Assembly: GCA_003508835.1 (NCBI GenBank) | Contig: PUFA01000077.1 | Location: 5,160,001 to 5,224,000, forward strand | Reading direction: 5' to 3' | DNA: 64,000 nucleotides | DNA from: Eonycteris spelaea | Lineage: Eukaryota; Chordata; Mammalia; Chiroptera; Pteropodidae | In this document: piece after piece, positions 1 through 12,057 of the stretch | How positions within the stretch are numbered: the stretch's first letter is position 1 | How the letters are laid out: each line of letters begins with the position of its first letter | The notes under the pieces: model-generated | What the model was told of the DNA's origin: nothing | What the model saw: the letters and a program-made list of their open reading frames with translations, nothing else | Databases searched by the model: none | Program-made: the position numbers and the translations under genes

Positions 1-1443
1 CTGGATAATTAGAGATGAGGATAAAGAATAACTTGATGAATGGTGGAATTTTTGACTTGTCATCCAAATGTTTTGACCCAATAATGAATAAATATTTTAT
101 TGCAGTTGATAGGAATTTGGCTCCAACATGTTACATAAAAACCATCAAAAAATTACTATTGTACCTAACAGATATTACATGGTATTGTAGTCTAGCAACT
201 GTCCTTATAATTATCACTAATACTGCATTTCCACTCTGAGCATTTTGCTCCCTTCATTGCTTCCTTGCCTGGAACAGGAAGGTGAAGCAGAACTATGATC
301 TTAGTGGCCAAAGGGTGTGCTTGTGAATATCCCAGAAAAGGCAGGGACTTATGTAATATATTTCTCACCATGGCTCTAGCCAAATTGCTTGTTCTCCTTG
401 ATGCTCAGTTTTCTTCTCCTAAAAAATAAAATTAGTAACTATAACAGGAATCCTTTGGGCTGAATGAAAGCGGAAACTGAACTTATAGTAACTTAAATAG
501 GTTTTTGTTGTTGTTACTGTTGTTTTTCATAATAAGTAGTTTGAATATGAGCAGTCTAACACCAGGCCACTGGCTCTGTGACACCTCGTAGACTTAAGCT
601 TCTTCCAGATTTCTGTCTCCGACCCAGTCAAGCTGTTTGCTTTTCACCTTATAGTTGTAAAACGAGCAACATTAGCTGCAAACATTTACCTGCATTCAAG
701 GTAGAGCAGAAAGGACGAACAGTGCTGCCTGCTGTGCTAGCTCCTTATATTAGGTTATATAATTTTTAAAAAATAAAACCTTATTAGATTTGGTCTTACA
801 TATCAGTGACCAGAAATATGAAACATGGCCACCTCTAGCTGAAAAAGGGACTGTAAAAACAAACATGAATCTGGGCACATTTTTGCTCCAAACCCAAAGA
901 GGTAACATATTAGCAAGGAAAACAATGGGGAATGACTAGCTCAGGCATTTGTTTCTTTCACAGGGGTTACTAAGAACTCTTTCGGATTCAAAACTCTCTG
1001 ATGGGAAAAGTTAAGATAGATAAGGTTTAGTGGCATTGCCAAGTGGGTATTGGAAAATCTTCGTTTTAATGTTATAATGGCTATTTGGACAGTTGCCGGA
1101 CACTGAGAAGAACACTTTGGGTCTGCCCATTTATGAATACAAAGCATAAATTCCACCAAAAATAATTACATGATTAAACTTATAACAGAAACTTATAACA
1201 GAAAGTACCAGGATGACTTTTAAGATTTTAGAAATATTATCTGCATTAATTCTGGGATTCATGAGCTTTGTCAGAAAATTCCTACCCAACTTACCATTAA
1301 ATTAATAGTTGTCAAGATGTTGCCTTAATATGGTCCCCAGATGTACCTTTTTAGTTTAGTTGTATTCAGTCTTTTTTGTGTTTCTGAAAATGGTTGTAGA
1401 GCGAGTCTATTTAGTTTTTAGTTTGTTAGATTCATTCCATCTT
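1..1443. other. Unique AT-rich DNA
   Basis: Apart from the weak MIR at 360-465, I see no gene, exon or named repeat. Short frames have no recognisable product. Confidence 0.6.
360..465 (+). repeat. MIR SINE, weak fragment
   Basis: CTAGCCAAATTGCTTG, CTCAGTTTTCTTCTCC and AAAATTAGTAACTATAAC follow the MIR 3' half loosely. Confidence 0.35.
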
Positions 1444-1449
1444 GTGTGC

Positions 1450-1492
<43 letters not shown>

Positions 1493-1500
1493 GTGTTTGT
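1444..1500. repeat. (GT)n microsatellite
   Basis: Pure GT run at about 1455-1491 with imperfect GTGC/GTGA units in front and TTGTGTTTG behind. Likely polymorphic and a Z-DNA-forming tract. Confidence 0.97.
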
Positions 1501-1671
1501 ATGTCCGATGACCAAAGATAAAACTACACTGCCATAGGATTCGGAAAGCTGAACAAACAGAAACAAAACTCAGTTGGAGATCTGGAAAGGTTCAAATATC
1601 TTAACAGCCATTCTCTTCCACTGAATTACGAGAATCGAAAAGGTCACGGTAATATAGGAACTTTAGGGCAT

Positions 1672-1922
1672 TCATCCGTTCATTCAACAAATATTTACAG
1701 AACACCTGCTAGATGACAAGCCCCGCTCTAGGCTCTGGGGGGTATACTAATGAACAAGGTGGAACAAATCCACCTTATATTATAGTGAAGAAATAGAAGT
1801 AAAAAGCAATGACATTCAATTCAGATAGAGCAATGGGGTAGAAAGTGACCATGCAGGGTAAGGGTGGGGTGTAATTTGAGATAAGGTATACAGCAAAGAC
1901 CTTTCAGCGACTCTTGAACTAA
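1672..1922 (-). repeat. L2 LINE 3' end
   Basis: Antisense L2: CATTCAACAAATATTTACAG, then CTCTAGGCTCTGGGGGGTAT, then ATGAACAAGGTGGAAC, continuing to the region equivalent to CAGGGAAGGCCTC. Confidence 0.8.
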
Positions 1923-3106
1923 GGATGAATGTTCCTTTCTTCTGTTTCTTTTACTTCTTAAACAAAACTTCTTTATAAGAGCTTTTCTTCATCCTTCAGG
2001 TAACTGAGCAATTTATCATTTTCCTCCGTAATTTTCCAAGTACACCTTGGGAAAATACAAATTTTGTGGAATTTGATATGTGCTCACTGGGGGACCCTCT
2101 TTAGGAAAGATAATATAATTACAACTTAATAATTAGATGTAAATACAAATATTTATTTATACTCAGTAAAAATAAAACAAATTAGAATTTATAAAAGTTG
2201 ACAAATTTTCCCCAAATCACAAAACCCATAAAAGTAACAAACAATATTTTAATTAACTAATTGATTAACATTCATCTATAATCATTTCCCCTGTATTTTG
2301 GCTGCATAGTTGTGATTAATTTGCCATAACTCAACACCTTTATAATATTGTTTCTATAAAGATAATGAAAAGATAATTTAGCCTTCTAGCTAGATAAGAT
2401 AATTTTATCTTAAAAGATAATTACAGCATGAGAGATTGGATTTTTATGTATGTTTAGAATGTATGGAACATGCAACTTCCCATAGAATATACTCTCATGT
2501 TGTATTATAAATCATGCTGTAAAAAATTAAAAAGCCTTATCATGAACTCTAAAAAAAAAAAAACAGAAGAGAATTTTTATTTTGATTAGTTATCATTGAA
2601 CTAAATCTCCTTACAATTTTACACATCTGGCGATTTGAAGATTTCCCCCACAGAATAGCTTCTGGAGCAAGACGTTTCACACCTGCTTTGCCCTCTCATT
2701 CCCAGTCTAACTTCTGTCGCCTGATGCCATGGGATATATTAACATACGTCTGTGTTACCAAGTTAACATCATCTATATTAATGTTAGCAGTGCAACTTCT
2801 AGTTCTGCATGTTCATGTGTGATGACCCAATCTCATACTGGACAGGGAGCAAGAACTATACCTGTAAGGAATGTTTTAAAAATCACATAATTTGATTCCA
2901 CGGATTTGAAACCAGTGTGAATGTCTCCTCAACCCAGATGCCCGTTAATCATGTCTCACAAACGTCGACCTCTGTTCCAATTTCCCCCTGATATAAAGGG
3001 TATTGCGGCAGAAGAGAAAAGCAATCTACTGATCTTATCATTTTCCCTTAGAAATAAGCCTTCCCTCTGTGCTTATTTCAGGTAGCAAAAGGTTATAGAC
3101 CCATCT

Positions 3107-3109
<3 letters not shown>
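1923..3109. other. Unique AT-rich DNA
   Basis: Holds the GATA cluster at 2.36 kb; otherwise nothing recognised. CCTGATATAAAGGGTATTG near 2988 is a lone TATA-like string. Confidence 0.5.
2359..2424. promoter_or_regulatory. Cluster of GATA motifs (possible regulatory or decayed repeat)
   Basis: About six GATAA or TTATC motifs within 66 bases, including the palindrome AAGATAATTTTATCTT (2397-2412). It may be a homotypic GATA-factor site cluster, or a decayed repeat of a unit like AAAAGATAATT. There is no direct evidence of function. Confidence 0.25.

Positions 3110-3150
<41 letters not shown>
3110..3150. repeat. (GA)n microsatellite
   Basis: About 16 AG units then AGCGAGCGAG. It gives the serine-leucine run of a spurious minus-strand frame. 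Confidence 0.97.
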
Positions 3151-3151
<1 letters not shown>

Positions 3152-3339
3152 TCTGGATGAATATCTGCAGAGGCCCCAATTAACACACGCCTGATGCCCT
3201 GGCATTCCATGCAGAACCCCAGTGAAAAAGTGAGGATAAAAATGGGCATTCCCTTCATATCCCCTCGCCCTGGTATTTGAATGGAAATAATCAACGTGAG
3301 TAAAACCTATTCCCTTTCATTTTCAATAAGTTAGGATGT

Positions 3340-3720
3340 TTGGGATTTCAAGATACAGAAATTCCAAATCAACTGGCTTAAAATTAGAAAGAGTTTTACT
3401 GGGACACATATCCAAAGAGGCAGAGGTAGGGCAGGATACAGCATAGTTTGTTAGTGTGCACACTTACTTCTCAGTGATTTTCTTGGCTCTACCTTCTCAT
3501 GTATGTGGTTTCAATTTTAGGCTGATTTCCTTCATGGTAGTAAAACTATAGAAGTTTCGGGTCTTATATCCACACCCTGTATAATCTCAGAGAAGGGAGA
3601 GTCTCTCCTAGGGCCCATACTCGCGTCATTACTCACATGCGGGGAAAAGTTCTGCACTAATTTTCATAGGCCCGGATGTGGGCCAACCCCTGAACTAGCA
3701 TATGAGGGGGGACCAGGCTA
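3340..3720. mobile_element. Probable ancient interspersed repeat, unassigned
   Basis: The succession AACTGGCTTAAAATTAG, TTCCTTCATGGTAGTAAAAC, CACACCCTGTATAATCTC, GAGAGTCTCTCC and GTGGGCCAACCCCTGAACTA follows, loosely, a common mammalian repeat I remember but cannot name with confidence. Diverged; ends uncertain. Confidence 0.45.
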
Positions 3721-4027
3721 TTTCAGTCAAAGCCTTCCACAAGCTGGCTTCTCAAAAGCGACAACAGGAGTTGAGTCTGAGGGTGCAAATACTACCTCCT
3801 ACCTGTCTTTAGAGCATCGTCCAACTGACAAAGTACTTCCGTATATTATACGTGCACAACTTCTTTGAGGCACATTTTCCATATGCAATTCAAAGGTTTA
3901 GAACTTAGATACAGTAATATCCTGGTAACTTTTTAGGTCTCTTAATTGAAGATTTAAAATGTTTTCCAGTTACATCAGTTTGAGGAATGGACCCAGGGAG
4001 AATATGAAATGGCTTAAAGAAAAATGG

Positions 4028-4150
4028 GGAACCAGGAAATTTGGGGCAAAGTCTTGATTTTAGCTCTAGCTGTTTGTCTTATTCTGCATGAATCACACAA
4101 CTTACCTAGGTCTCTTACCATCTTAAAATAAGAAACAAGGAAATGCGCTT
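4028..4150 (+). repeat. MIR SINE fragment
   Basis: GATTTTAGCTCTAGCTGTTT, AATCACACAACTTACCTAGG and CTCTTACCATCTTAAAATAA follow the MIR core and 3' half. Confidence 0.55.
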
Positions 4151-4474
4151 TAAAGTCCCCAAGGTTTTAAAACTAGAGTTATATAACAGTGTTGACTTTA
4201 TGAGAATTTGGTGTGGCTGAGAAGGAAAGGGATCAGGAAATTTTAAAAGGTTAATGGATAGACAAGATAACACCCGTCCCCCCTACTTATAGCCTCCCCC
4301 CTCTTCCTCTGTGTGGGCTGCCGGGCAAGTAGAGGCCCTCAGTACGTATCACCCAGCTCAGAGCTGCTTCTCAGAAAGCCTCACTCAGAGAGTTTTTAGC
4401 CGTGCTTGAGGCTAAAAGATAAGAGCAAAATCGCATCCATAAAGATTGCCAAGGATTAAAATATGGAGAAGGAA

Positions 4475-4810
4475 GTTAAAATGTCAAAATTACAAGGGTT
4501 TAGCAACTCCCCATTTTGCCCAACCTCAGACAAACAACATTCTATGCTTCGCTTCTGTGAGTTTGACTATTTTAGATACTTCGTATCAGTGGAATTATGC
4601 AATATTTGTCTTTCTGTGTCTGATTTATTTCATTTAGCGTAATGTCCTCAGGGTTCATCTATGTTGTCATTTATTGTAGGATTTCCACTTTTTTTCTTTT
4701 AAGGCCGAATAGTATTGCACCGAGGCACAACATTGTGACCAGGATAATACTACTGTATTATATACTTAAAAATCTGTAGAGAGGATAGATCTCACATTCT
4801 TATCAAAATA
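4475..4810 (+). mobile_element. LINE-1 3' fragment, probable 5' inversion
   Basis: From about 4475 to 4724 the sequence is an antisense copy of the end of L1 ORF2 plus the start of the 3' UTR (recognisable reverse-complemented tracts around GAATAGTATTGCA and TAATGTCCTCA). From about 4728 to 4808 a plus-strand L1 3' UTR end follows (motif ACTGTATTATATACTTAAAA) and runs into an A-rich tail. The order inverted upstream part, then sense 3' part and A tail, fits a second 5'-inverted insertion with perhaps 80-90 bases lost at the joint. Two independent fragments are the alternative. Confidence 0.65.
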
Positions 4811-5490
4811 TTTATTTAAAGGAAAAAGTAACAAGGGCTTGAAGCAACATTACAAGATAGATTTACGTGGGATATTTTTTAAAAAGTGGAAGTGAACAAA
4901 TGAGACCTTCAGGAGGCCAGGCTGAGCAGATTCAGCTGCATTTTGAATGGGAGTTTCAAATCTATTTACCAACTCAGGATATGGTATTGTTTTTGTAAAC
5001 GATAAAAATGGAGGTGTTAGTGAAGTCAGTGTTTTGGGGGGACATTTTAATATTTTGCACTATATTCAGTTTTCTAATGCATACCTTTCAATAGGTATGC
5101 AAAGGAATAGTCTACAGAATTTAGAAAGGCAACTCATTCATGTTGGGTTTATAACAACCATGCCTCCCCCAAAATAAGGTAAAAAGTAATAATCATCTGG
5201 ATAATTTTTGGACATTATATTACATAATAATATTTTCTAGGTGGTATTCACAGTTGAATTTTTGATAATATTTTTATCAGATAAAGAATATCACAGAAAT
5301 TATGAAGCAAATAAGTACTCTTTATTCTTCAGTTAGCCCTCAACCAGCCAAGTAATCTTAATTCAGATGCTTCAAAGTAAAATGTTTAAACACTCTCTTT
5401 GGTAATATAATCAGAACCAGCAGAATTACAATTATATTTCTTAGACCTTATTTTTTTATTACCAAATATGTGTGCTTGCTTTGGGGAGGA

Positions 5491-5494
5491 GTGA

Positions 5495-5531
<37 letters not shown>
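5491..5531. repeat. (GT)n microsatellite
   Basis: GTGA units followed by a run of about 16 GT. Confidence 0.97.
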
Positions 5532-5532
<1 letters not shown>

Positions 5533-5739
5533 CAAATTCAGGACTCATTTTTTTTCACCATATAGAAAAGTATAAGAAAAAGGTGATAGTGCTACAGGAA
5601 CAAAACTCTTGTGACTCACACAGATTTATGATAAAGTTGTCCAGTCTTTGAGCTATCCAGCCGTGGCTTCCCCCAAGAGACTATATGATCCACAACAACT
5701 AACATGCTTTTCTTGTTTCACTTTGTTGTTATTGTTTGT

Positions 5740-5818
5740 AATCACTGAGCACCACCATCCAGCACAGTGTTTGGTTCTGAAAACTATATATCTGTTGAAT
5801 AAATAGATGAGATCATTT
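5740..5818 (+). repeat. L2 LINE 3' end
   Basis: CCAGCACAGTGTTTGGTTCT followed by TCTGTTGAATAAATAGATGA, the usual L2 tail. Confidence 0.6.
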
Positions 5819-7394
5819 CAAATGAGGATGTTCACCAGAGTATCCACTGGAGTCAATAGATGTAGTCATGTACATTCATCCTGGGGGCCGAATTGAGTTG
5901 TTCCTGAGCTTATGGAAGGAAGTTCTTCTATCTCTAGGGCTAGGAGGAAGTTGGATGTGGACCCCAAGGAATAGAAATAAAAGTGAGTCTTATTACTTAG
6001 CTTGCCTTCAGCTCACAAAAACAGCAACTATTTAGAAGGGACTGTGAGGGTGGAACTAGTCCTTCCTTCTTAAAAATATTCGATTGTAGGAGCAATGTGT
6101 TCAACTAGTCTGTTTGTTAGTCTGTTCGATATATACCAAACTATATAATTATATATAGTTATAGGCATAGTTATATATAGTAAGTATATTTAAATATAGT
6201 TTTGTATTTATTTATGGTTTAAAACTATTACCCTAAGAATTTTTAAATACTATAGCCTTGAACTAGCAAAAATGAACCTGAAGGTATGAGTTTTTAGGGG
6301 ACTTTCAGAAATCCAGTCAGAGTAGGATGACCAGTTGGAGAGACAAGGTAAAGTTGTGGAGCATGTACGTATATTTGAGGGGAAAATATCAGACACTGCT
6401 CTAGGAGAGAAACCTGGTAGAATCGAAAAAGACAGGAGTTTGAATTTCTTAAAATTTAGGTATGAAAGGAAATGTGACCTTGTGACACGTGACAAGGTTG
6501 GTGCGATGTGTGGCTACATACATACACATGGCATCTCTAGAAAAAGTGTCTAGCATGTACCAGATCTTCCTATGATGGTTATCTATGTTACTATGAATAT
6601 TCTTGTAATTATTACTCTGGTTGGTGATGGACCCAACCAAATAATACATGTAAAAGCATATATTGAATGCCCTGCACTTTTGTAGATGTGAGGATTGATA
6701 CCAAAACTTGTGAAGACCTACGGTAAGCAATGTGTATTCAACTCCAGATAAGGCACATGTTCAGAAAAGATCTGATCAACAAAGAGATGAAATGCACAAT
6801 AAAATACAAATTCATTTAGTGCTAAATGCTTGAGAAACTCATTCTGTTTCATTTAGTGCTCTGAGTCATGACTAATTCTGGAAGGAAGTGGTCACGGGCT
6901 CCCAGGGACAAGTCACCTTGTTTCCAGTTGAGACTAAGACAAAGATCAAAAGATTTATCACAGAAGTCTTGCTGCCTACAGAAACCTATGAGTTGAAGGG
7001 AGACTTAAAGAGTGATGAATGAAAGGAAGGACATCCTTTTCAGGACTTACTTGTCTGCCAAAGAAAACAAATGTCATATTGGTTCTTTTTAAAAACAAAA
7101 AAACCCCCAAGTAATTGTAAGGAAGCTGTTATTGCTGCAAAGGGATTTGGATAGTGAAAAGATGTGGGAAAATGAAGTGTCTTTTTCAAGGGCAGTAAAT
7201 TCTCAATTCCTTTCTCTAGAGCTGAAGAATAAGTGTTTTTTTTTTTTTCAATGTGCAGTGTGTTCTAATTAGAAAATGAGCTAACAATTCCCTTTTGAGT
7301 AGCCATCCGTATCGCTGATTGTCTGAAGCAGAAAGGATCAGAGAGGCCAAATTTGTGTCAATGTGTACTGTGAAATGACAACACAGGAGACAAT

Positions 7395-7446
7395 ATTTTG
7401 GCCAATAAATTCAGGCCAAAATGATTTTTTGCATGAATTATGCAAA
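7395..7446. promoter_or_regulatory. Two adjacent perfect inverted repeats
   Basis: ATTTTGGCC (7395-7403) pairs with GGCCAAAAT (7414-7422) across 10 bases. TTTGCAT (7428-7434) pairs with ATGCAAA (7440-7446) across GAATT. The first contains TTGGC/GCCAA half-sites of the NFI kind, but with wider spacing than the canonical 5. The second contains octamer-like ATGCAAA. Possible transcription factor sites; function unproven. Confidence 0.25.
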
Positions 7447-8104
7447 GAGAATATAAATCTGTTTTCCTTATACATTGGGCCAGCAGTCCCTGAACAGCAA
7501 TATTTTATATTTTTTCTTTGGATCAAAACTTGTTAATGAAAAGACAGGAAGAAATTCTAGAGATATAATACTTAGTATCTTTTTTTCTCTGAAGATGGAA
7601 TAAAAGACTGTTAAGTGGTTTTTACGAAGCCCTGTTTATGCTTCTTACCATTCGATATAAAAGGGAAAAATAAATTGACTTTATTAAGGAATGTTTTATG
7701 AACAGCAAAACCCCAAAATGTAAGTTTTAGCTTATAGATTTCTAAATGGAAAACACTTCATCTCTGGTACCTAACAGGTGCTCATCATAAACCCATACTG
7801 TGAGCTGAAGAAAATGACTTATGTGGAACTGGAAATAAAAACAGTGAACCTAAGTTTAAACCTTGAACTCTGAAATAACTAAGTGATAGGAAAAAAATTT
7901 AAAGGTAATAACATGAGAAATTCATATAAACAATCTAGAGGAGGCAAGTGAGCTCTATTTCTGATTTAAGTGAGAACTGAAACAGGAAGGGTTTATTTAA
8001 ATAGTTTAATGTGAAAAGTACACAATTTATAAATAAGAGGTTTATGCAAACATAAAAGAAAGGTTTGGTGTACAACAGGGTAAAGAGAGAAAACTGATAG
8101 CAGA

Positions 8105-8195
8105 TTACTCATTTATTTATTCATTCGCCAAATATATCTTGGCACCTACTGAGTACTTAAAACTGTCCTAGGTCTTAGAAACAATATAGTGTGCT
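8105..8195 (-). repeat. L2 LINE 3' end
   Basis: Antisense L2 tail: CATTTATTTATTCATTCGCC then TTGGCACCTACTGAGTACTT and CTGTCCTAGGTCTTAG. Confidence 0.65.
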
Positions 8196-9414
8196 AAAAT
8201 GAAAGAAAGATTTAGAATTAATATCTAGGAAAAAATAAGCTTTCAATGACTCTTCCACATCTATCCAGGACCCCAACTGTGAAAACAGAATCTAATGACC
8301 ATGAGAAGGAAGATGTGTTGTATAAAGGCAGTGTGCCCCTGTCTTTTAAACTGGTGACCTGCTGGATGTATTTGATTTGCAGTTTTTAGGGTTATGTGAT
8401 TCTAAGTATCTCAGAAGACATGATAAATCAATACTAAAATCTGGGCCGGATGTAAAGGGCAAGTACTGTTTTTTCTTGGCTTAGTGTATCGACAGCGTGC
8501 TATCGGGGGTCTTTGACCTATTTCTGCCAATTCAGAGGACACAGCAATCATAGAAGCAAACACACAATTGTGTATTCTTCATAGCTACCAAATATTCTCC
8601 ATATTACTTTATGGTTATAGGATTCTTGATCTTCTTCTACTATAATGTTGAATTTATTGTTACCAGATGCTTGGCCATGTGCCTTGGGTTACCCAGGTTC
8701 ACTGGCCCAACAAACAAAATAAAATTGGAATCATACTGAGTACATACATTTGATGAAATAATGACATGTAAGAGAAACAAGAAAGACAGAGCCAAAGGGG
8801 GAAAAAATTTGAAGTGCTGTCTTATGAGGGCAGAAACACAAATGCCAAGAACCTTTAAGAACCGAACTCAGCATTCTAAAGAAAGCTTTAATGTGCGAGC
8901 AAATTCCAGTGGCTACTAGGACAAACTGTACTTATACATGATTCACAAAGTTTTGTTTTAAAGGGCTGGGAGCGAGACTGAGTTAGCGATGAAATGCATA
9001 TTCTCGTGTTCAAAAACCCATTGTAGTGATATTTGTCAAAGCTTATCTGCATGAAATTAGACTTTTAATTTATTATTATATTTATGTTAGATTGACCTTG
9101 ACAGATGGTTTTTAGTAAATCCTTACGTTCAGTAAATCATTCTGAACAACTTACCTTAGAGCACAGCCTTCCCTGTTGCTCAAATAAACAATAGCTGTGT
9201 GTTTAGTAACTTAAGAGAACTTTCAGACACTCTAGTTGAATTTCACCACAGAGCTTGCCAACTTTCTTGACTCCTACATGTTAATTCTAATTGCTGTTCT
9301 TCAATTGGCCTCTTGAGTTCCTACCTCCTGAAAGATGACAGATAGGAGCAATCAGTGACATATGTCGGGTAGCGAAGAAGAATGTGTCACCTGGAGCCAG
9401 AAAACCATAGAGAG

Positions 9415-9592
9415 AGTAAAAGCTCTGATATTTCCAAGGTGTAGGAACTTGAAAATCACGACCTCTCTGAGTTTCAGCTTCAGTACTTTTATCTATGCTC
9501 CTAACAAGGTGGGTGTGATGACTAGATGAGAACATGTGTGGGAAAGCTTTATAAATTAGAAAGTGTCTTACCATTTCAAGGTATTTACAATG
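9415..9592 (+). repeat. MIR SINE fragment
   Basis: GAACTTGAAAATCACGACCT, CTCTGAGTTTCAGCTTCAGT and GTGATGACTAGATGAGAACA are in MIR order, ending in GAAAGCTTTATAAATTAG. Confidence 0.6.
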
Positions 9593-9943
9593 TGTGAAAA
9601 TGACATTTAAATCTGAGACTTGAAACTTGAGTACATTTGAAGTGAACTATTAATATTTTGATAAATATTTCAGAGACATTTAAACAAATCCTGTCCCATC
9701 TTTCCATTTATTTTCAGTTCCACCTGATTTGAGAGAACTCCTACTCCGTGTTGTTATAAAGCCCATATAATTGTATATTCAGAAAATACCAGGGTCTAAG
9801 AACAAGTGTTAGTCCGCCCTGTGTTTCCACCAAGGTGAATTTCCAAGGGATAAAATTTATAACAAAAGTCAGAGCTATGGCCTTTAACCTCCTGATTATG
9901 GAGACCATTTCCTTAGCCAGAGAATAGAAGGGTGTTCTATTAA

Positions 9944-11569
9944 TTTTTTTTTTTTGCAGTAAAAAAACACTGAATATATTATCTTAACCCTTTTAAAGTG
10001 TGTAGTTCAGTAGTGTTCAGTATATCCACATTTTTGTGCAACAGACCTCTATAACTTTTTTATTTTGTAAAACTGAAACTCCAAACACTAATTTTCCCTC
10101 CCTCCTTCTCCAGCCCTTAGCAATTATTGTTCTACTTTCTGTTTTTATGATTTTAACTACTTTAGATACTTGGTATGTGGAATCTTATGGTATTTGTCCC
10201 TTTGCTTATTTTGCTTAACATAATCTCAAAGTTGATCCATGTTGTATCATATGAAAGGATTTCCTTCTTTTTTAAGGTTGCATAATATACCATTGTATGT
10301 ATACACCACATTTTCTTATTCTATTCAACTGTTAAGAGACATTTGGGTTGCTTTCATCTCTTGGCTATTGTGCATAATGCTCAAGTAAACATCAGTATGC
10401 AAATATCTCTTTGAGATCCTATTTCCAATTCATTTGATTGTATACTTAGAGTAAGATTTCTGGATCATGTAATAATTCCATTTTTAATATTTTGAGGAAA
10501 CTCTATGCTGCTTTTCATAAAGTCTACACCATTTTACATTCTTACCAACAGTGCATAAATGTTCCAACTTCTCCACACCCTTGTCAACACTTGCTATTTT
10601 CTGTTCTTTTGACAGTCACCCTTGTGTGAGGTGATAGCTCATTGTGGCTTTGATTTGCTTTCTCTTATGATTAATAATGCTAAGCATCTATTCATATGTT
10701 TGTTGGCCATTGTGTATCTTCTTTGGAGAATTACCTATTCAGATCCTTTGCCATTGTTCAATTGGGTTACTTGGATTTTGTTTTTTTGCTTTGTTTTGTT
10801 TTGTTTTTGTTATTAAGTTGTATTAGTTCTTGAATATTTTTATCTTAACTCCTTATCAGGTGTATGATTTGCAAATGTTTACTCCCATTCTGTAGGTTGC
10901 CTTTGTACTCTATTGTTTCCTTTGATATGCAGAAGTTAAGTTGATATTGTTAAAATGTCCATACAACCCAAAGTTATCTACAAATTCAATGCAATCTATA
11001 TACAAATCCCAATAACATTCTTTGCAGACATAGAAAAAGCTATCTTAAAATTCATATGAATCTCAAGGGACCCTGAATAGCCAAAACAATCTTGAAAAAA
11101 AAAAGAAAAAAATTGGAGGCCTCATGCTTCCTGATTATAAAGCAACAGTAATCAAGACAGTGTAGTTTTGACATAAAGACAGATATATAAACCACTTGAA
11201 CAGCATAGAGAGCCCAGAAATAAACTCTCGTGTATACGGCCGAATGATTTTCAACAGAGGTGACAAGACTATACACGGTAAAAGCACAGATGGTGTTGGA
11301 GAAACTGGATATTCACATGCAAAAGCATGAAGATGGACCCTTACCTTATACCAGAGACAAAACTAACTCAAAACTAATTAAAGCTTAAATGTAAGACCTA
11401 AAACTATAAAACTCCTAGAAGAAAACATAGGGGAAAGGTTTAGGATGTGGGATATGGCAATAATTTCTTAGACATGGCACCAAATGCACAGGCCACAAAA
11501 GCAAAAAGTAGACAAATGGCCTCTATCAAACTATTACATGAAATCTCACAAAATGTCAAATAATTGCAG
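9944..11569 (-). mobile_element. LINE-1 (L1M-type) with 5' inversion
   Basis: Two adjacent L1 pieces lie in opposite orientation. From 9944 to about 10945 the L1 reads on the minus strand: poly(T) (the tail) at 9944-9955, then 3' UTR and ORF2 C-terminal sequence. From about 10948 to 11555 it reads on the plus strand: the ORF2 segment after the reverse transcriptase domain, ending in the stretch just before the point where the minus-strand piece begins. The two pieces are therefore neighbours in the parent element, the structure left by twin priming. Candidate diverged target duplications start TAGAAGG at 9925 and at 11570. A TTTTG-type expansion sits inside at about 10777-10812. ORF2 frames are destroyed. 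Confidence 0.85.
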
Positions 11570-11589
11570 TAGAAGGCATTCTAAATTAT

Positions 11590-12010
11590 ATAGAGGCTTT
11601 TTGACAAGAGATTGGGGAAAATGTCTGCATTAGCTGAGTGAAGTTAGAGAGATGGACATAGCCTGAAACCGTGTGTGATGGTTTAGAGACCCGAGATGCT
11701 GTGATCTAAGGGAGGAGGTTTAAGTGATCAGGTTTGGCTGGAGCAAAGCAAGTATGTAAGTGAGAGAGACTGCAACTTGCCCTAGTTTTTAGGGAACTTC
11801 ATACAGAGTTCTCATGCTCTATCTCACAATTCATCATAGTTCAAAATAAGTACACTTATTTCTGCTCAGTTACTCTTTATCTTCATTTATGACATTTATG
11901 ACAGATAATATAAAATTTGTACTCGTTTCAACATTTCTTGAGCACTTATTATATAGGAGAGAGCTAAGGCTACACTAAGATATAAATCTTAGAAATCCAT
12001 ATTCCTTATT
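11590..12010 (-). repeat. L2 LINE fragments
   Basis: Antisense L2. At 11725-11790 the tract TTTGGCTGGAGCAAAGCAAG is the complement of the L2 coding-end stretch. A second piece near 11930-12010 begins CATTTCTTGAGCACTTATTA, the complement of the L2 tail. About 130 AT-rich bases between them are unassigned. Confidence 0.55.
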
Positions 12011-12057
12011 ATCTATATTTTATTACATAAAAGCCTCTTCATGCTTTTAAACCTAGT

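Larger units (their letters stand above)
5819..9414. other. Repeat-poor stretch
   Basis: Only an L2 scrap at 8.1 kb is recognised. It includes an AT-rich self-complementary patch at 6125-6205 (repeated TATATAG/CTATATA) and the inverted-repeat pair at 7.4 kb. No coding exon seen. Confidence 0.5.

Noticed and set aside
3073..3294. Minus-strand frame with a serine-leucine run
   Set aside because: The run is the (GA)n microsatellite translated.
10036..10816. Short hydrophobic plus-strand frames
   Set aside because: They lie on the antisense strand of L1 ORF2.
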